Positions 13,701 to 23,865 of a stretch of DNA of 64,000 nt are shown here, one piece after another (the stretch's first letter is position 1; each line of letters opens with the position of its first letter). The stretch lies in the NCBI RefSeq assembly GCF_963855985.1, contig NC_087092.1, positions 8,804,001 through 8,868,000 of the forward strand, read 5' to 3'. Source of the stretch: Ostrinia nubilalis. Its lineage: Eukaryota; Arthropoda; Insecta; Lepidoptera; Crambidae. The translations under genes and the position numbers were made by a program. The notes under the pieces were generated by a model. It saw only the letters and a list, made by a program, of their open reading frames with translations. It was not told where the DNA came from and searched no databases.

Positions 13701-16700
13701 TTTAGTGTTTCTGGACAAGTTCACTCAGTATAAGATTCAGGTAAATATTTTTCTTTACTTACATTTTGAAAAACTTGCATTTGGCGTCGTTTTCGTTTTT
13801 TATCTGATCATGTCTTATACATTTCATCTCATATCACTTATCAATTTATAGGTGTTAGCGTTCAACCCAGCCGGCGACGGGCCGCGCTCGAGCGCTATAC
13901 TAGTGCGCACACAACAAGGCCTGCCGTCAGCGCCGCGCAACATTACCTTCAGCGACATCACTATGAACAGCCTGGTCGTGACCTGGGAAGCGCCCTACCG
14001 CCGCAACGGGCTCATACAGGCCTACCTCGTGACGTATGAGACGGTGGAGCAGGATGAACGTGAGTTTTTTAATGAAAATAAGATAAAGCAATGCCTCCGT
14101 ACTGTACTGAGTGTTGGTACTTGGGACGAAGATGATGCAATAAAATAGTAGAATGTGTAATAGTAGAGTGTTTAACATGTGTATGAAATGAAAACCGACC
14201 TTGTCAGTCACCTACCGACGTCAATGACACGCCCTCCGTCATCATACTAGCATCAACTTCAGCAAGAGAATATACGATTACGAAGTTACGAACACGCATT
14301 GTTGGTCACCTGACTCTAGTCTTGTTCGCACTAGCCGAGTAATTTACGGCCGAATACTGAAACGCTACTCAAATCTTTCACTCAGCTGACGGGCTCCTAA
14401 ATTTAAGTATCCTTCAATTTTAAATGGTATTCTCAAACGCCACTCAACGGATTTGAAGCCGTGATCAGCTAAGCAGCTCTCAAATGTTTACATAATGGCA
14501 ACATTTACCAAAAAAAGTATGTTTTCATTTACACAAATGATAACTTTGCGTTTTTTATCCATTACACGCAGCATCGTTTGTTTATGTATTGTCTTTTATG
14601 GAAATATACTCAATCAACTTAACATAGAACAGTTTATTTTTAGTTTCTATTATATATAAATCTCATTTTGTCATATAAAAAAATTAATGCTTGCATTTTT
14701 ATTTAATTTAAAAAATAATTTTAAAGGTGATACTTTTTATTGTTGAAATCTATTAAGTGGCGATCGTGGACCGAAACGTAACCACAATTGACATTTATCA
14801 TTGTTGACAGAGCATCAAATTGACAAATCAACAACTCTTGGAAATGCTGCTATGCGATGTTTATTTATTTATTTATTTACACTTTTGCACATACAATTGT
14901 ACAGTGGCCCCTTATTCCTCAGAAATAGGCATGTTTATGTATTGCGATTTCATAGCAGCTATTTTGGTTGTTACTTCGTGCACTATACGATGCACAGTTG
15001 GCTGTTAGATGTGGAAGATATCACCTAGTACACGTTCATAACTTCCCGTTGCGTAGAACAGTAGGGTTATAATAAGTATTTGGTCCACTGGTTGTATGGC
15101 GTTTGATGAGGGGTTTCAAAGAGCTTCCAAATTATGAATCCAGAAACAACACCGTTTCTTTAGAGACGCGGAACCTCGCTCGGAATTGCATGTCATTATA
15201 ATAATATTTTTCAATAGCGTTCAGCCTTATTGCGTTCCTGCGATTAGATCTAGGTATTTCCTCAAGGCTCGAAAGAAATGATAACGATGACACACATTAT
15301 TTACCACTGTTTAGGTCGATTTAGGTATAAGAATAGGATTTAAGATACCGGGCAAGCACTCTCAAATTTAACAGCTGCTTAAGACGATTTGACAGTTGTT
15401 TGAGTAATGCTTAGCGTTGAATGGCGTTTCAGTATGCGAAAATTCATTTGAGTGGCGTTTAAGTGCAACTTAATTTGAGAGGTGCTTACAAATTGAGAAC
15501 TGCTCAGATATTGTTTTGAGTATGTGAAATGTAAGTTTAGGAGCTGCTTAACTATTTGAGAAGCCGTCAAATATTTAAATGGCGTTTCAGTATTCGGCCG
15601 TTAGTCAAGTAACTCCCTTTTAATTAACCAAACTACTCACTACTAACCAAACAACCGTTCACACTTTTGGTTGAATACTACAGTTCACAAATTTTTGATT
15701 AGTGTTTTGTATATCGTTCGTTCCTTTCATCCCGTTCGCTGCCAGACAAAAGCGTCTTCCAAGGAACCGGGAAAAGGATTTCCACGACTGGTCCTGGTTT
15801 TGAATAATGAACGACTAAATCGACACAACGAGTGAGAAAAGACGGTGGTGTTGCTCGTTGCCTGTCAAGATAAAACATAAGAACTCGGTGTTTTTCTTTC
15901 AGGGTTCAGCCGCCAAGTGAAGCAGAAAGTGGAGGAGCGTCGCCTCGCCGTGGGCGGGTTAGAGGAGGAGGTGGAGTACGCCTTCACGGTGCGCGGCGTC
16001 ACCATCGGCGCGGGCGCCGCCGCAGCCGCGCGCGTGCGTACTGGCCCCCAGGTACTGATGTAGTCTTTATGATATCGATAAAAATGTCGATGTTATCGAT
16101 AAAAATGTCGATGTTTATCGAGAATGTTACAACAATGTAAACTATAATCCGGGCTTTTCACGGCGAGAGTGAATAGACACTTACAGGGCAGGTACTGATG
16201 CAGTCTAGCTCTCTATTCTACCTTCACTTAACATCCGGTGTGATTGCAGTCAAAATTTACCTGCTTATTATCACAGAACTTACAGAACATCATATGAATA
16301 ACTTATCCCACTGTTCAATGTTGGCAATGCGAATGTGAAAACATCAAAACCAGTGTAAAAAAAAACCTATCTATACTTATAATAAATCTGTAGAGTAGAG
16401 AGGTCAATTCTGTACATGAAATATATTTTCAAAATAACTATCAGGGGGTGATTAGTGATCGATACTGATGCCAAAAATGCAATCAGTAAAATTTTTGTCT
16501 GTCTGTCTGTCTGTCTGTATGTTCCTTATAGAAACAAAAACTACTCGACGGATTTTAACGAAACTTGGTACAATTATTCTTCATACTCCTGGGCAGGTTA
16601 TAGGATACTTAGGAATTCCCACGGGAACGGGCATTAGCGGGAAAATCCTTTTGTATGAAAAATCTAAACCGCTTAAGTTAGACGCTTGAAATTTGGCATG

Positions 16701-19700
16701 TAGGTACCTTAGTAAACTTAGAGCTTAGTTACAACAAGGAATTCCCGAAATTCTCACGGAAACGGGAATAAGACGGAAAATCTTTTTGTATGAAAAATCT
16801 AAACCGCTTAAGTTAGACGCTTGAAATTTAGCATGCAGGTACCTTAGTAAACTTAAAGCTTAGTTATTACAGGATATTGCAAAATTCCTACGGCAACGGG
16901 ATTTAGCGGGAAAAAACATTTGTATGATAAAATCTAAGCCACGAGATAGACGCTTGAAATTTGGCATGCAGGTACCTTAGTAAATTTAAAGCTTATTTAC
17001 AACAGGATATTGCAAAATTCTCACGGGAATGGGAGTTAGCGGGAAAAAACATTTCTATGAAAAAATCTAAACCGCGTAAGATAGATGAAGGGGGTAAAAC
17101 GGGATCCACGCGTACGAAGTCGCGGGCGGCCGCTAGTTAGTAAATATAATTGTGAAAAGCCCATGAGCGATAATCGTCTTGGTCAGTTATTTAATACTTT
17201 GATGCACAAAATAATTATGATCTTAATGCGAACTGCCTTTAATGCATTCTCTAACTTGCCCCCCGTTGGGTCATGAAAAGCTCGGTCGCCGAGCGGATAG
17301 AAATTCGTACAATGACCCCAAGCTACCCATCCTTATCACTCGCGCGTGTGATAAGGATGTGTGTGTGATAAGGTAGTGTGTGTTCAATAGTTCAGCAAAT
17401 GTGTATGTGTGTGTAGAGATTTCTAGGTTTCTTGAATAAGTAACAACTCAAGTAGACTGGTAGATAACAGGTTTACTATTAAATATTTAAGTAGATACAA
17501 AGCAATGGAAGTAGAAACCGTGACCGGGACAGTATGGATTCGTGAGCAAAAGAGAAGGGCCCCGCGCGGCGCGCAAACGTTTATATTATATCGTAGCCCC
17601 CACTCGTGCCCCCACCATTCTGGGAGACGCTGAGTCCGTGAGGCGCGACCAGTGTGTCTTTAGATGGTCATATCGATAATATAGTAAAATTTTGTCACGA
17701 TATCATTGATGTCATCGGTTCACTTCACCATTACATCGTTGCCCCATAGGCCGGTTCCCCCGCGCCGCCGCGTTCACTACGCCTGGCGCCCGATCCCGCC
17801 GCGCTGCACCTCAGCTGGGAGAATGCGCCGTCCGGAAACGGCCCACTGCTGGGGTATTACATCGAGGCCAGGAAGAAAGGTACGCTATATGAAAAATTTT
17901 TTTTTTCGGTGTTGACAGATTACATATTTGTTTGCCATAGGGACGATACAAGGACCTCGTGTGGTGTTCCCTCGGGCAATCATGTGGCACCTAGATTACT
18001 TCTATGACACATGTCAGGCAATGTTGTGCGATGTCGTCAGATATTGTGAGATACCTTTTCATAGGTACTCATCGTTGATGTGTCGTGCTACATCACGCGA
18101 AGTCGCCCGATTACAATACTTCTATCGACAATAATCAAGACATTCCCAACACAACTACCTTCAGTTTTAAACAAGATCAGCAAGTCTTTACAAATTGCCA
18201 TTCATAATTTTTCAGCCTATAAACATCGACAGTTGAACATGATCCCTATCAATCTCAATGACCAATTGGCAATATTTGCCATGCAATCATATTTTGTTAC
18301 ACAATATTAATGATTAAATTGATTTATTTTCAATGCAGCCAAGGAATCGTGGCAAGTCTGTAAGTTGGATAGTATATAAAATAACCTTGAGCACGTGTTT
18401 CCCTACCTATAACTCGACTTTGACTGCCGAAATGCACCATTTTTCTGTTTCTAACTTATTTCTTATTTGCGTGAATGTTCTAAAATGCTTCTACATTGTG
18501 TTAAAATCACTTTACTGTACCAATCCTGTATTTTTTCAGATGACGCAAGATGGGAGACTATAACGCGCACCAGCAACGGAATGCTAGTTGAGTTTACGAT
18601 ATCATACCAGAGTTTGCTGCCGTCAACGGCTTACTCGTTCCGCGTGATAGCGTACAACAAGTACGGGATAAGCAACCCTACGTACAGCGACAAAGTGATC
18701 GTAACGCCTTCCAAGTTGTACCTCGAGTATGGATACCTGCAACACCGACCGTTCTACCGCCGAACTTGGTTCATGGTGGCGCTAGCGGCCGCGTCTGTGA
18801 TCATCATTATTATGGTCATCGCGATACTTTGCGTGAAGAGCAAAAGTTATAAATACAAAAGTAAGTTTTAATTAAGATTATCTTAAAAAAAAGTTAAATT
18901 TTAATGACTGGTGTAAAGAATTTGTCACATAAATGTTAATCACTTTGTGGTATTCGACATCTGTATAAAACACAGACCTTTACATATCCAGGACCTATTA
19001 CTAATTTCATAGACATTATATCATACCTTTATGTATTTTAAAAGTGCAATAATGCGCAATGTAGTTTTCTAAATATCATGATTTTAAATTATTTGACAAT
19101 GTTTTAGCGTGAAGATGTTTAGTGTATAAATGTGGATATAAGACAAGCTTTGTTTATCGAAACAATAACGACACACTTTCGAAAAAATTGCAGAGGAAGC
19201 CCAAAAGACGTTAGAGGAGTCACTGGCAGGCGAGACGGACGAGCGCGGTTCACTGGCCATGGAGCTGTACCGCTCGCGCCAGAACTCCGTGGCAAGCGTG
19301 GGCGCGCTCGGCGCCGGCGGCACGCTGCGGCGCAAGGCCGGCGCGCTCGGCAAGTCCCCTCCGCGCCCCTCCCCCGCCAACGTCGCCTACCACAGCGACG
19401 AGGAAAGCCTCCGCGCCTACGACGAAAACCCCGACGACTCCTCCGTCACAGAAAAACCATCCGAAATGAGCTCCACGGACTCGCAGGTAATCACCATCAA
19501 AATCAGCGTTGTCTGAACTCTCCCGATCGCCCACGTGCTCCGTGTCACTAAATTCGGAACTTATTTTTTCCCTTCACCACTACCGATCGGATTTCGTGAC
19601 GGTAAATATCAATGAGATATCCGCTATCGCTAATTATCATTTGGTCACGCTTCCAAAAGATGAGCACCTCTTTCAATAGGCACTTTGGTTTTGAACTTCC

Positions 19701-20818
19701 AGGCGAGGCTTGCCGCGATTGATATTAAGGAAAGGCTGTGTAAAATTAATGTAATGTGTATTTAATTCGTTACATCATATTACTTAAAACAATAACGGTA
19801 GGAAATGAACTCATAAACGCCAAGCCTGAGAGTTCATATTTTAAAACCCATGAAATTTTATCAGCTAAATAAAAAATGTATTTTGAATGTCTAAATGAAA
19901 CTAAAGATTTAAAAGGATGTATCTACAGCGGATAAGATGAATTTTTCAAATGGATATGGATGTTAAAGTTCAAACTATAAGAAACACCTAAGATTAATTA
20001 TTTAAAAGTCTTGTTAGTATCAAAACTAATGCTATGCTAGTTCCTCTAGTTGCTAATTAGTGGCGGATTCACACATTTGCCGCCAGTAAGCTATAACCTT
20101 TAGTAAACATAATCCTGGTGTAAGATATATCCTTCAAATAAAATATATCCAACTTCATAGCTAAAGCTCATTCATCATCCATACATAAATAATTATTGTA
20201 TAGTATTTTTGTACAATCTTCCAAACCTTTAGATGTTTTTAATTTATTTTATCGTGTACATACTGTAGCGTACTTTCTTCGTTTTGTATTATTCTTCTTT
20301 ATTACAACTGTTTGGCCCAGAACATCTATGCAAGCCAAACGGTAAACAAATCAGAGGGCTTAGTTTGAGTTTACATCAAACGTCGTCACTGTGATTGCGT
20401 TTAAAAAATCTATGAAGATTTTAGTTCTTGAAAGTATCCGCTAGGGTCGCTGTACAATCCGTCATACATTTAAAATGTCTTTTTTTACACAGTCACTAGT
20501 GAAGACGTTTGATGTAAACTCGCACTAAGCCCACAGGCGCATTAACTGAAATGAGCGTAAAATTTTCATTCATAGAATTCGGAGAGCGAGAACGAGAGCG
20601 TTAGATCGGAGCCGCACTCGTTCGTGAACCACTACGCGAACGTGAACGACACGCTGCGCCAGTCGTGGAAGCGGCAGCGGCCCGTGCGCAACTACTCCAG
20701 CTACACGGACAGCGAGCCCGAGGGCAGCGCCGTCATGAGCCTCAACGGCGGCCAGATCGTCATGAACAACATGGCGCGGTCCCGCGCGCCGCTGCCCGGC
20801 TTCTCCTCCTTCGTATGA
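507..20818 (+). CDS. sdk: Sidekick cell-adhesion protein (5' end missing)
   Basis: Homophilic immunoglobulin-superfamily receptor that guides synaptic-layer targeting and sits at epithelial tricellular junctions in flies (family knowledge). Exons I followed by frame and GT-AG sites: 507-602, 692-868, 1126-1342, 1466-2169, 3422-3541, 4100-4255, 4332-4458, 4553-4848, 5022-5207, 5866-6278, 6392-6614, 6697-6893, 7705-7914, 8268-8522, 8720-8948, 9061-9381, 9476-9656, 9817-10032, 11506-11702, 12039-12235, 13221-13460, 13603-13740, 13852-14059, 15903-16051, 17750-17879, 18540-18860, 19194-19486, 20576-20818. They join without a stop into 2145 codons. Six Ig domains, thirteen FN3 domains, one membrane helix and a cytoplasmic tail ending GFSSFV match the Sidekick plan and length (about 2200 aa). 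The first exon starts inside a codon, so the signal-peptide exon lies to the left of the window. Exons 18 and 20 carry tandem partial duplications. Identity is very secure; single splice sites are inferred. Confidence 0.95.
2170..3421. other. sdk intron, no further feature
   Basis: AT-rich intron between the Ig exons 1466-2169 and 3422-3541, with A and T runs. I see no repeat boundary or coding signal. The intron 3542-4099 is likewise featureless. Confidence 0.5.
4701..9924 (+). CDS. sdk: sdk exons 8-18: FN3 domains 1-8
   Basis: Eight fibronectin type III repeats follow the Ig block without a gap. Each shows the usual Trp near strand B (for example NVSW, ITQW, TVWW, RVSW, RVRW, VVLW) and the Tyr-x-Phe/Val-x-Val-x-Ala strand-F pattern (YQFRVSAVN, YNVQIAAYN, YEIRMTAIN). 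Intron phases vary between 0, 1 and 2. These repeats form the rigid stalk of the receptor. Confidence 0.9.
5590..5613 (+). other. sdk: Possible 24-nt in-frame microexon of sdk
   Basis: Inside the intron 5208-5865, an AG (5588-5589) and a consensus donor GTATGA (from 5614) bracket 24 bases. The neighbouring exons join in phase 1, and these 24 bases keep that phase and open the frame, adding about eight residues (ASDLICCQ). The upstream pyrimidine tract is weak. This may be chance. Confidence 0.25.
7492..7669. mobile_element. 178-bp MITE in an sdk intron
   Basis: Ends are inverted repeats: GATCGTGTCATCCACGAAGA on the left and the complement of GTCTTCGTGGATGAAAACGATC on the right, with a few mismatches. 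TA flanks both ends (7490-7491 and 7670-7671), as expected of a Tc1/mariner-type non-autonomous element. It lies in intron 6894-7704; nothing else is seen in that intron. Confidence 0.75.
9859..11160 (+). repeat. Tandem array of ~178-bp partial exon copies with splice donors in sdk
   Basis: The 3' half of exon 18 plus its splice donor and about 20 intron bases is repeated. The CTAATGTGGCCCGCTCACTG landmark starts near 9952, 10130, 10308, 10486, 10656, 10834 and 11012, so seven close copies; one period is 170 bp because of a small deletion and a 1-bp insertion. Each copy keeps the exon end CCGCTTAG followed by GTATGT, GTACGT, GTAGGT or GTGTGA. A decayed eighth copy is recognisable at about 11108-11160. 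178 is not a multiple of three and reading past the first donor hits a stop, so only the donor after 10032 makes the normal protein. Copies differ by a few substitutions, which argues against a simple assembly error. Confidence 0.9.
9925..18713 (+). CDS. sdk: sdk exons 18-26: FN3 domains 9-13
   Basis: Five more FN3 repeats. Domain 9 is split between exon 18 (ends at the donor after 10032, codon phase 2) and exon 11506-11702, whose first base completes Arg and continues with YYTVQQ. Domain 10 is split between 12039-12235 and 13221-13460. The exons of domains 9 and 10 are GC-rich and each is followed by a tandem array of partial copies in the next intron. Domain 12 spans 13852-14059 and 15903-16051, whose intron contains a 1.25 kb inverted-repeat element. 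Domain 13 spans 17750-17879 and 18540-18860. Confidence 0.9.
12039..12949 (+). repeat. Tandem array of 202-bp partial exon copies in sdk
   Basis: Exon 20 (12039-12235) with its donor AAG/GTGAGG is followed by three copies of most of the exon, each spaced by 202 bp (donors after about 12235, 12437, 12639 and 12841). In the copies the start of the exon is replaced by GAAGCGATAACCTCTAG, which could act as a weak acceptor, but using it would shift the frame. A decayed fifth copy of the exon start is visible at about 12868-12945 and has an in-frame TAG. The first copy alone fits the splice to exon 13221-13460 without a stop. Confidence 0.9.
14347..15600. mobile_element. 1.25-kb inverted-repeat element, PIF/Harbinger-like target site
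   Basis: Perfectly inverted ends CGGCCGAATACTGAAACGC (left) and GCGTTTCAGTATTCGGCCG (right), flanked by TTA on both sides (14344-14346, 15601-15603). Inside each end lie degenerate short units resembling TTTGAGWGGCGTTTAAG in opposite orientation. No transposase is encoded. The 3-bp TTA duplication suggests a PIF/Harbinger-type non-autonomous element. It fills most of sdk intron 14060-15902. Confidence 0.8.
16075..16120 (+). repeat. Short direct repeat ATCGATAAAAATGTCGATG
   Basis: Two adjacent copies of about 22 bases just downstream of the sdk exon ending at 16051. Confidence 0.7.
16365..17140 (+). mobile_element. Lepidopteran Helitron-like repeat with internal tandem units
   Basis: Starts with the ATACTTATAATAAATCTGTAGAG type of sequence, contains a TCTG microsatellite (about 16496-16518) and AAACTACTCGACGGATTTTAACGAAA-like text, then about four degenerate units of 115-130 bp built on GAAATTTGGCATG, GGTACCTTAGTAAA and AACGGGA motifs, and ends CGCGGGCGGCCGCTAGTTAG. 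Such ends are common in lepidopteran Helitron-like/Lep1-type repeats (recalled, not searched). It occupies sdk intron 16052-17749. Just upstream, about 16160-16270, is a sequence like a LINE 3' tail (CTTACAGGGCAG..CACTTAACATC). Confidence 0.55.
17278..17385 (+). repeat. Fragment related to the inverted-repeat element at 20891
   Basis: CGGTCGCCGAGCGGATAGAA, then CAATGACCCCAAGCTACC and CCTTATCACTCGCG, match the left arm of the element at 20891-21335 with a few changes. Only one arm is present. The rest of this sdk intron up to 17749 is GC-richer but unrecognised. Confidence 0.6.
17880..18539. other. sdk intron, nothing recognised
   Basis: AT-rich intron ending with a good acceptor (TTTTTTCAG). 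No repeat boundary seen. Confidence 0.5.
18714..20818 (+). CDS. sdk: sdk exons 26-28: membrane span and cytoplasmic tail
   Basis: Exon 26 carries one hydrophobic helix at about 18768-18835 (starts WFMVALAAASV, rich in Ile) followed by a basic stop-transfer stretch (KSKSYKYK). Exon 27 (19194-19486) is rich in Ser, Gly and Ala and contains RQNSVASVG, a plausible phosphorylation region. Exon 28 (20576-20818) ends in GFSSFV and TGA at 20816-20818. The last residues fit a class I PDZ ligand (S-x-V); fly and vertebrate Sidekicks bind PDZ scaffolds through this end. GC content of the tail exons is far above that of the flanking DNA. Confidence 0.92.
19487..19516 (+). other. sdk: Possible alternative sdk C terminus by intron retention
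   Basis: Reading through the donor after 19486 adds VITIKISVV and stops at TGA (19514-19516). The new end S-V-V is again a class I PDZ-ligand pattern (S-x-V), like the normal S-F-V end. Whether this isoform exists is unknown. The rest of the intron to 20575 is AT-rich without other features. Confidence 0.3.
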
Positions 20819-20890
20819 CACGAGCCGCCCGCGCCCGTCGCGGCGCCGCTGCAAGCCGTGCACATGTAGCTTAAACACTGCCCTGTCTAA

Positions 20891-21335
20891 AGTCCGGTCG
20901 CCGAGCAGATAGAATTTCGTCCAATGACCCCAAGCTACCTATCATTATCATCTCAGCCATAGGACGTCCACTGCTGAACATAGGCCTCCCCCAATGCTTT
21001 CCATGTTACCCGGTTGGTAGCGGCCTGCGTCCAGCGCTTTCCTGCTACCTTTATGATGTCGTCGGTCCACCTTGTGGGTGGACGTCCTACGTTTACCGGT
21101 ACGCGGCCTCCACTCCAGAACCTTGCTGCCCCATCGGCCGTCAGTTCTGCGTACTATGTGCCCTGCCCATTGCCACTTCACTCATCGCTCGCGTGTAATT
21201 ATATTGCTGTCGCTCTGGCACACTCACTGCGGCCGCCCATCGCACAGTCGCGACAGCAATATAATTAAGTGCGAGTGATAAGGATGGCAAGCTTGGGGTC
21301 ATTCGACGAAATTCTATCTGCTCGGCGACCGGACT
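20891..21335. mobile_element. Inverted-repeat element with nested RTE LINE tail
   Basis: Arms AGTCCGGTCGCCGAGCAGAT (left) and its complement ending CGACCGGACT (right) run for about 45 bases including GACCCCAAGCT, flanked by TAA on both sides (20888-20890, 21336-21338). An inner palindrome (about 21189-21280, ATTATATTGCTGTCGC) is also present. A 240-bp RTE-like fragment sits inside. Located just after the sdk stop codon, probably in its 3' UTR or right beside it. Confidence 0.75.
20944..21185 (-). pseudogene. RTE-type LINE 3' end (reverse transcriptase C-terminal remnant)
   Basis: The - strand reads WAGHIVRRTDGRWGSKV..WRPRTGKR and then a tail ending with GGACGTCCTATGGCTGA. This W-x-G-H-x-x-R-x-D-x-R-W text is the C terminus of RTE-type LINE reverse transcriptases common in Lepidoptera. 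It is a 5'-truncated copy without catalytic domains. Confidence 0.7.
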
Positions 21336-21819
21336 TAACATATTTTGTACATACTAGGACTTAATTGGGGCGATTCGAGTTTGAACTACGACTCAAACGA
21401 AACCGAAAGTGTCTCTTTTTCGCTTTAGTCGATACAAACGAGACTGAAGCTAAAAATACAATTATCTTGTAAACATTAAATAGATTGAGCATGAAATTTT
21501 ATCTATTCCTCTTCTATTTTATCTAAAGAAAAAGGATAGCCATTGGTTTCGTTTAGTGAATGGTTCCATAGTAATCGCCAACACTGCCCATCTTATTCAT
21601 TATCTATTTTTGTACATATTAGCGTAGATTAGCAATTTAGGAAAGGCAGCTAGCGTAAAAATCTTAGTAGCCATTATAAACGAAGATCGTTGGATGTAAC
21701 TACAAGATCATTTTATTCGTTGTACTACGACCAATTAAAGTAATTATGATGTTACTATGATACGAGATCTCGTTACATTATTAATGATAGTGTCATTGCA
21801 TATGGTGAGCCATAATAAT

Positions 21820-21825
21820 AATAAA
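21820..21825 (+). terminator. sdk: Candidate poly(A) signal for sdk
   Basis: AATAAA about 1 kb beyond the sdk stop codon. Other AT-rich variants occur nearby, so the true 3' end is uncertain. Confidence 0.25.
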
Positions 21826-22475
21826 GTATATTTAAAAATACAAAAATAATATTCCCTTCTTGATAAGCAAGCAATTGTAGCATAATTAATTGTATTGATT
21901 TGTAGTTAATGAGGCCTCTAATAATTTAAACTTCCTCATGTATCATTCATCAACTATACAAACCAGGGAAAACAATTAAAATTTTCTTGAATTTTATTAA
22001 GATATGTATAGGAAGTTGTAAGAAATACATTTCATTGGTGCTGCCATATTAACCATTTTGGTAAAATATTGTTTTAATGATAGTGATTACATAAATCATA
22101 GATTTATGTACCTGCATTAATGTGATGATATTATATTATGTATGCTGTTAAGTTTATTGCAGTAAAATACAAAAATATAGTGATATAAATGGTTCACGGC
22201 TTTATAATTTTATAATATACAAAGCAAATTTTGAAGCCTTACAATCATAATCGCCGACAACATTGAAAATAGTTGCGGCAACTCTTTTATGTAATTTATT
22301 ATATTCATCTTGAAAGTTTTACTGATGATAGTGTTCAAATAAATCCGTGATTTAATTTCTATATGCATAATTTTGATCATACATAGGTGGCATATGGTAC
22401 ATAGGCATCAAAACTGCTGGTTATTGTAGAAAAGAGCTCTATAACTGATAGCATTTACAAACTTGCGATCTCTAA

Positions 22476-22732
22476 ACCACAAAAGCCGGACTCTGTGCTT
22501 CATTTGGCCGGACACTTAACCCTAAAAGCCGGACATGTAACGGGGGGGGGGGGGGACAATTGGTGTGAGTACTATCATCATCGGTTGCCCAACATCATGA
22601 TGCGTGCGCTTCATATTATTCTGTGGCTCGACTTTCGCCTGGCACGGCAGCCAAATAAAAAAGCCGGACAAGCCAATATTTGGCCGGACAAGACCGTAAA
22701 ATAGTAAAAAGCCAAACATGTCCGGCTTAACG
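22476..22732. repeat. Element with AAAGCCGGACA motifs and a 14-G run
   Basis: AAAAGCCGGAC or TTGGCCGGACA occurs five times in one sense and once inverted near the right end (ACATGTCCGGCTTA). Fourteen consecutive G lie at 22542-22555. The matching of AAGCCGGACATGT and ACATGTCCGGCTT suggests a small inverted-repeat element; its borders are uncertain. Confidence 0.5.
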
Positions 22733-22980
22733 TAAAATTTTTTTGAGTTCCGTAACAAATAACCTTTACTATGTAATGTTTCTTTGCAGTTCGTTCATCA
22801 TTTGTGCGATCGCACTTTACAGCTAAACGAAAGTCCTTGTCGATACAAAGTTGTCGAGCTAAACTGATTTTTATAAGATATTTGTGGGAGATTAATCTAT
22901 TACTTTTTGCTGAAAGAACACCATTTTATAAATGTTGGATGTAATGTGAAAGTACTTATGATGACGTAATTTTTTTTATA

Positions 22981-23865
22981 CAGGGTGTCCCAAAAACAAT
23001 GGATAACCCTGTAACCATCGATAGGCCTCGCCATGATCTCCCTAACGTCCATTTTTGACCCCAGTAAAAATATCACCGATGTAGTGGAGGCTATGTATCG
23101 GAAAGCGCATCGTAGGACGTCCACCTACAAAGTGGACCGACGACCTCATAAAGGTAATCAGGAAGGTGCTGGATGCAGGCCGCTACCAAGCGGTCATTAT
23201 GAAAATCATTGGGGTACAGGCCTATGTTCAGCAGTGGACGTCCTATGGCTGAAATGATGATGACGATGATGATAAAATGTTGCTTTATTAAAATTCCTAC
23301 GCTAAAAATTATCCATTTGTATTTGATGCCACTATGCAGTCCTAGTTTAACTATTACGAGAAAAACTCATTTTTGCAGTTTTCATACTAGTTGCTATTCA
23401 AGTAGCCATAAGATAAAAATAATACAGAATACATAAGCTTGTGATACCTTTTCAGAATCTCAATTAACCAAAGAAGTTTTTAAGGTAATGGGCACGATGG
23501 TCTTCCTACATTTTTTTTACACGATGGCTGATCAAAAGTGCAAGACAATGAATTAATTTTTCCTTCTTCTCTGCAATTTCTTAAAATTTTCATACTTTTA
23601 AACTAGTTTGTTGAACTTTAATCTTTTCTTTTGATAGCCCAACTATCCCTTGTGATAAGGAAAAAAACTAGATTGAAAAGTATCCTCATTTGTAGAAATG
23701 GCATGAGGAAAAGTAATCGCAGGTGGCAATTTTCTAAAAATGCACAAAAACTTAAAAATCTTGAAAACGGTGATATTTTTACTGGGGTCAAAATTGGACG
23801 TTAGGGAGACCATGGCGAGGCCTATCGATGGTTACAGGGTTATCCATTGTTTTTGGGACACCCTG
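22981..23865. mobile_element. 885-bp TIR element, mariner-type, with nested RTE tail
   Basis: Left arm 22981-23077 starts CAGGGTGTCCCAAAAACAAT and is matched almost base for base by the complement of 23768-23865. TA flanks both ends. Arms of nearly 100 bp and a TA target site suggest a Tc1/mariner-type non-autonomous element. The middle contains an RTE-like tail. Confidence 0.85.
23098..23262 (+). pseudogene. RTE-type LINE 3' end inside TIR element
   Basis: GTAGGACGTCCACCTACAAA, GGTGCTGGATGCAGGCCGC and CAGCAGTGGACGTCCTATGG, ending in a GATGA run, match the tail found on the opposite strand at 20944-21185. Confidence 0.65.

Noticed and set aside
19132..19551. 139-codon + strand frame overlapping sdk exon 27
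   Set aside because: Shadow of the true exon in a GC-rich stretch; the sdk frame ends in the conserved tail.
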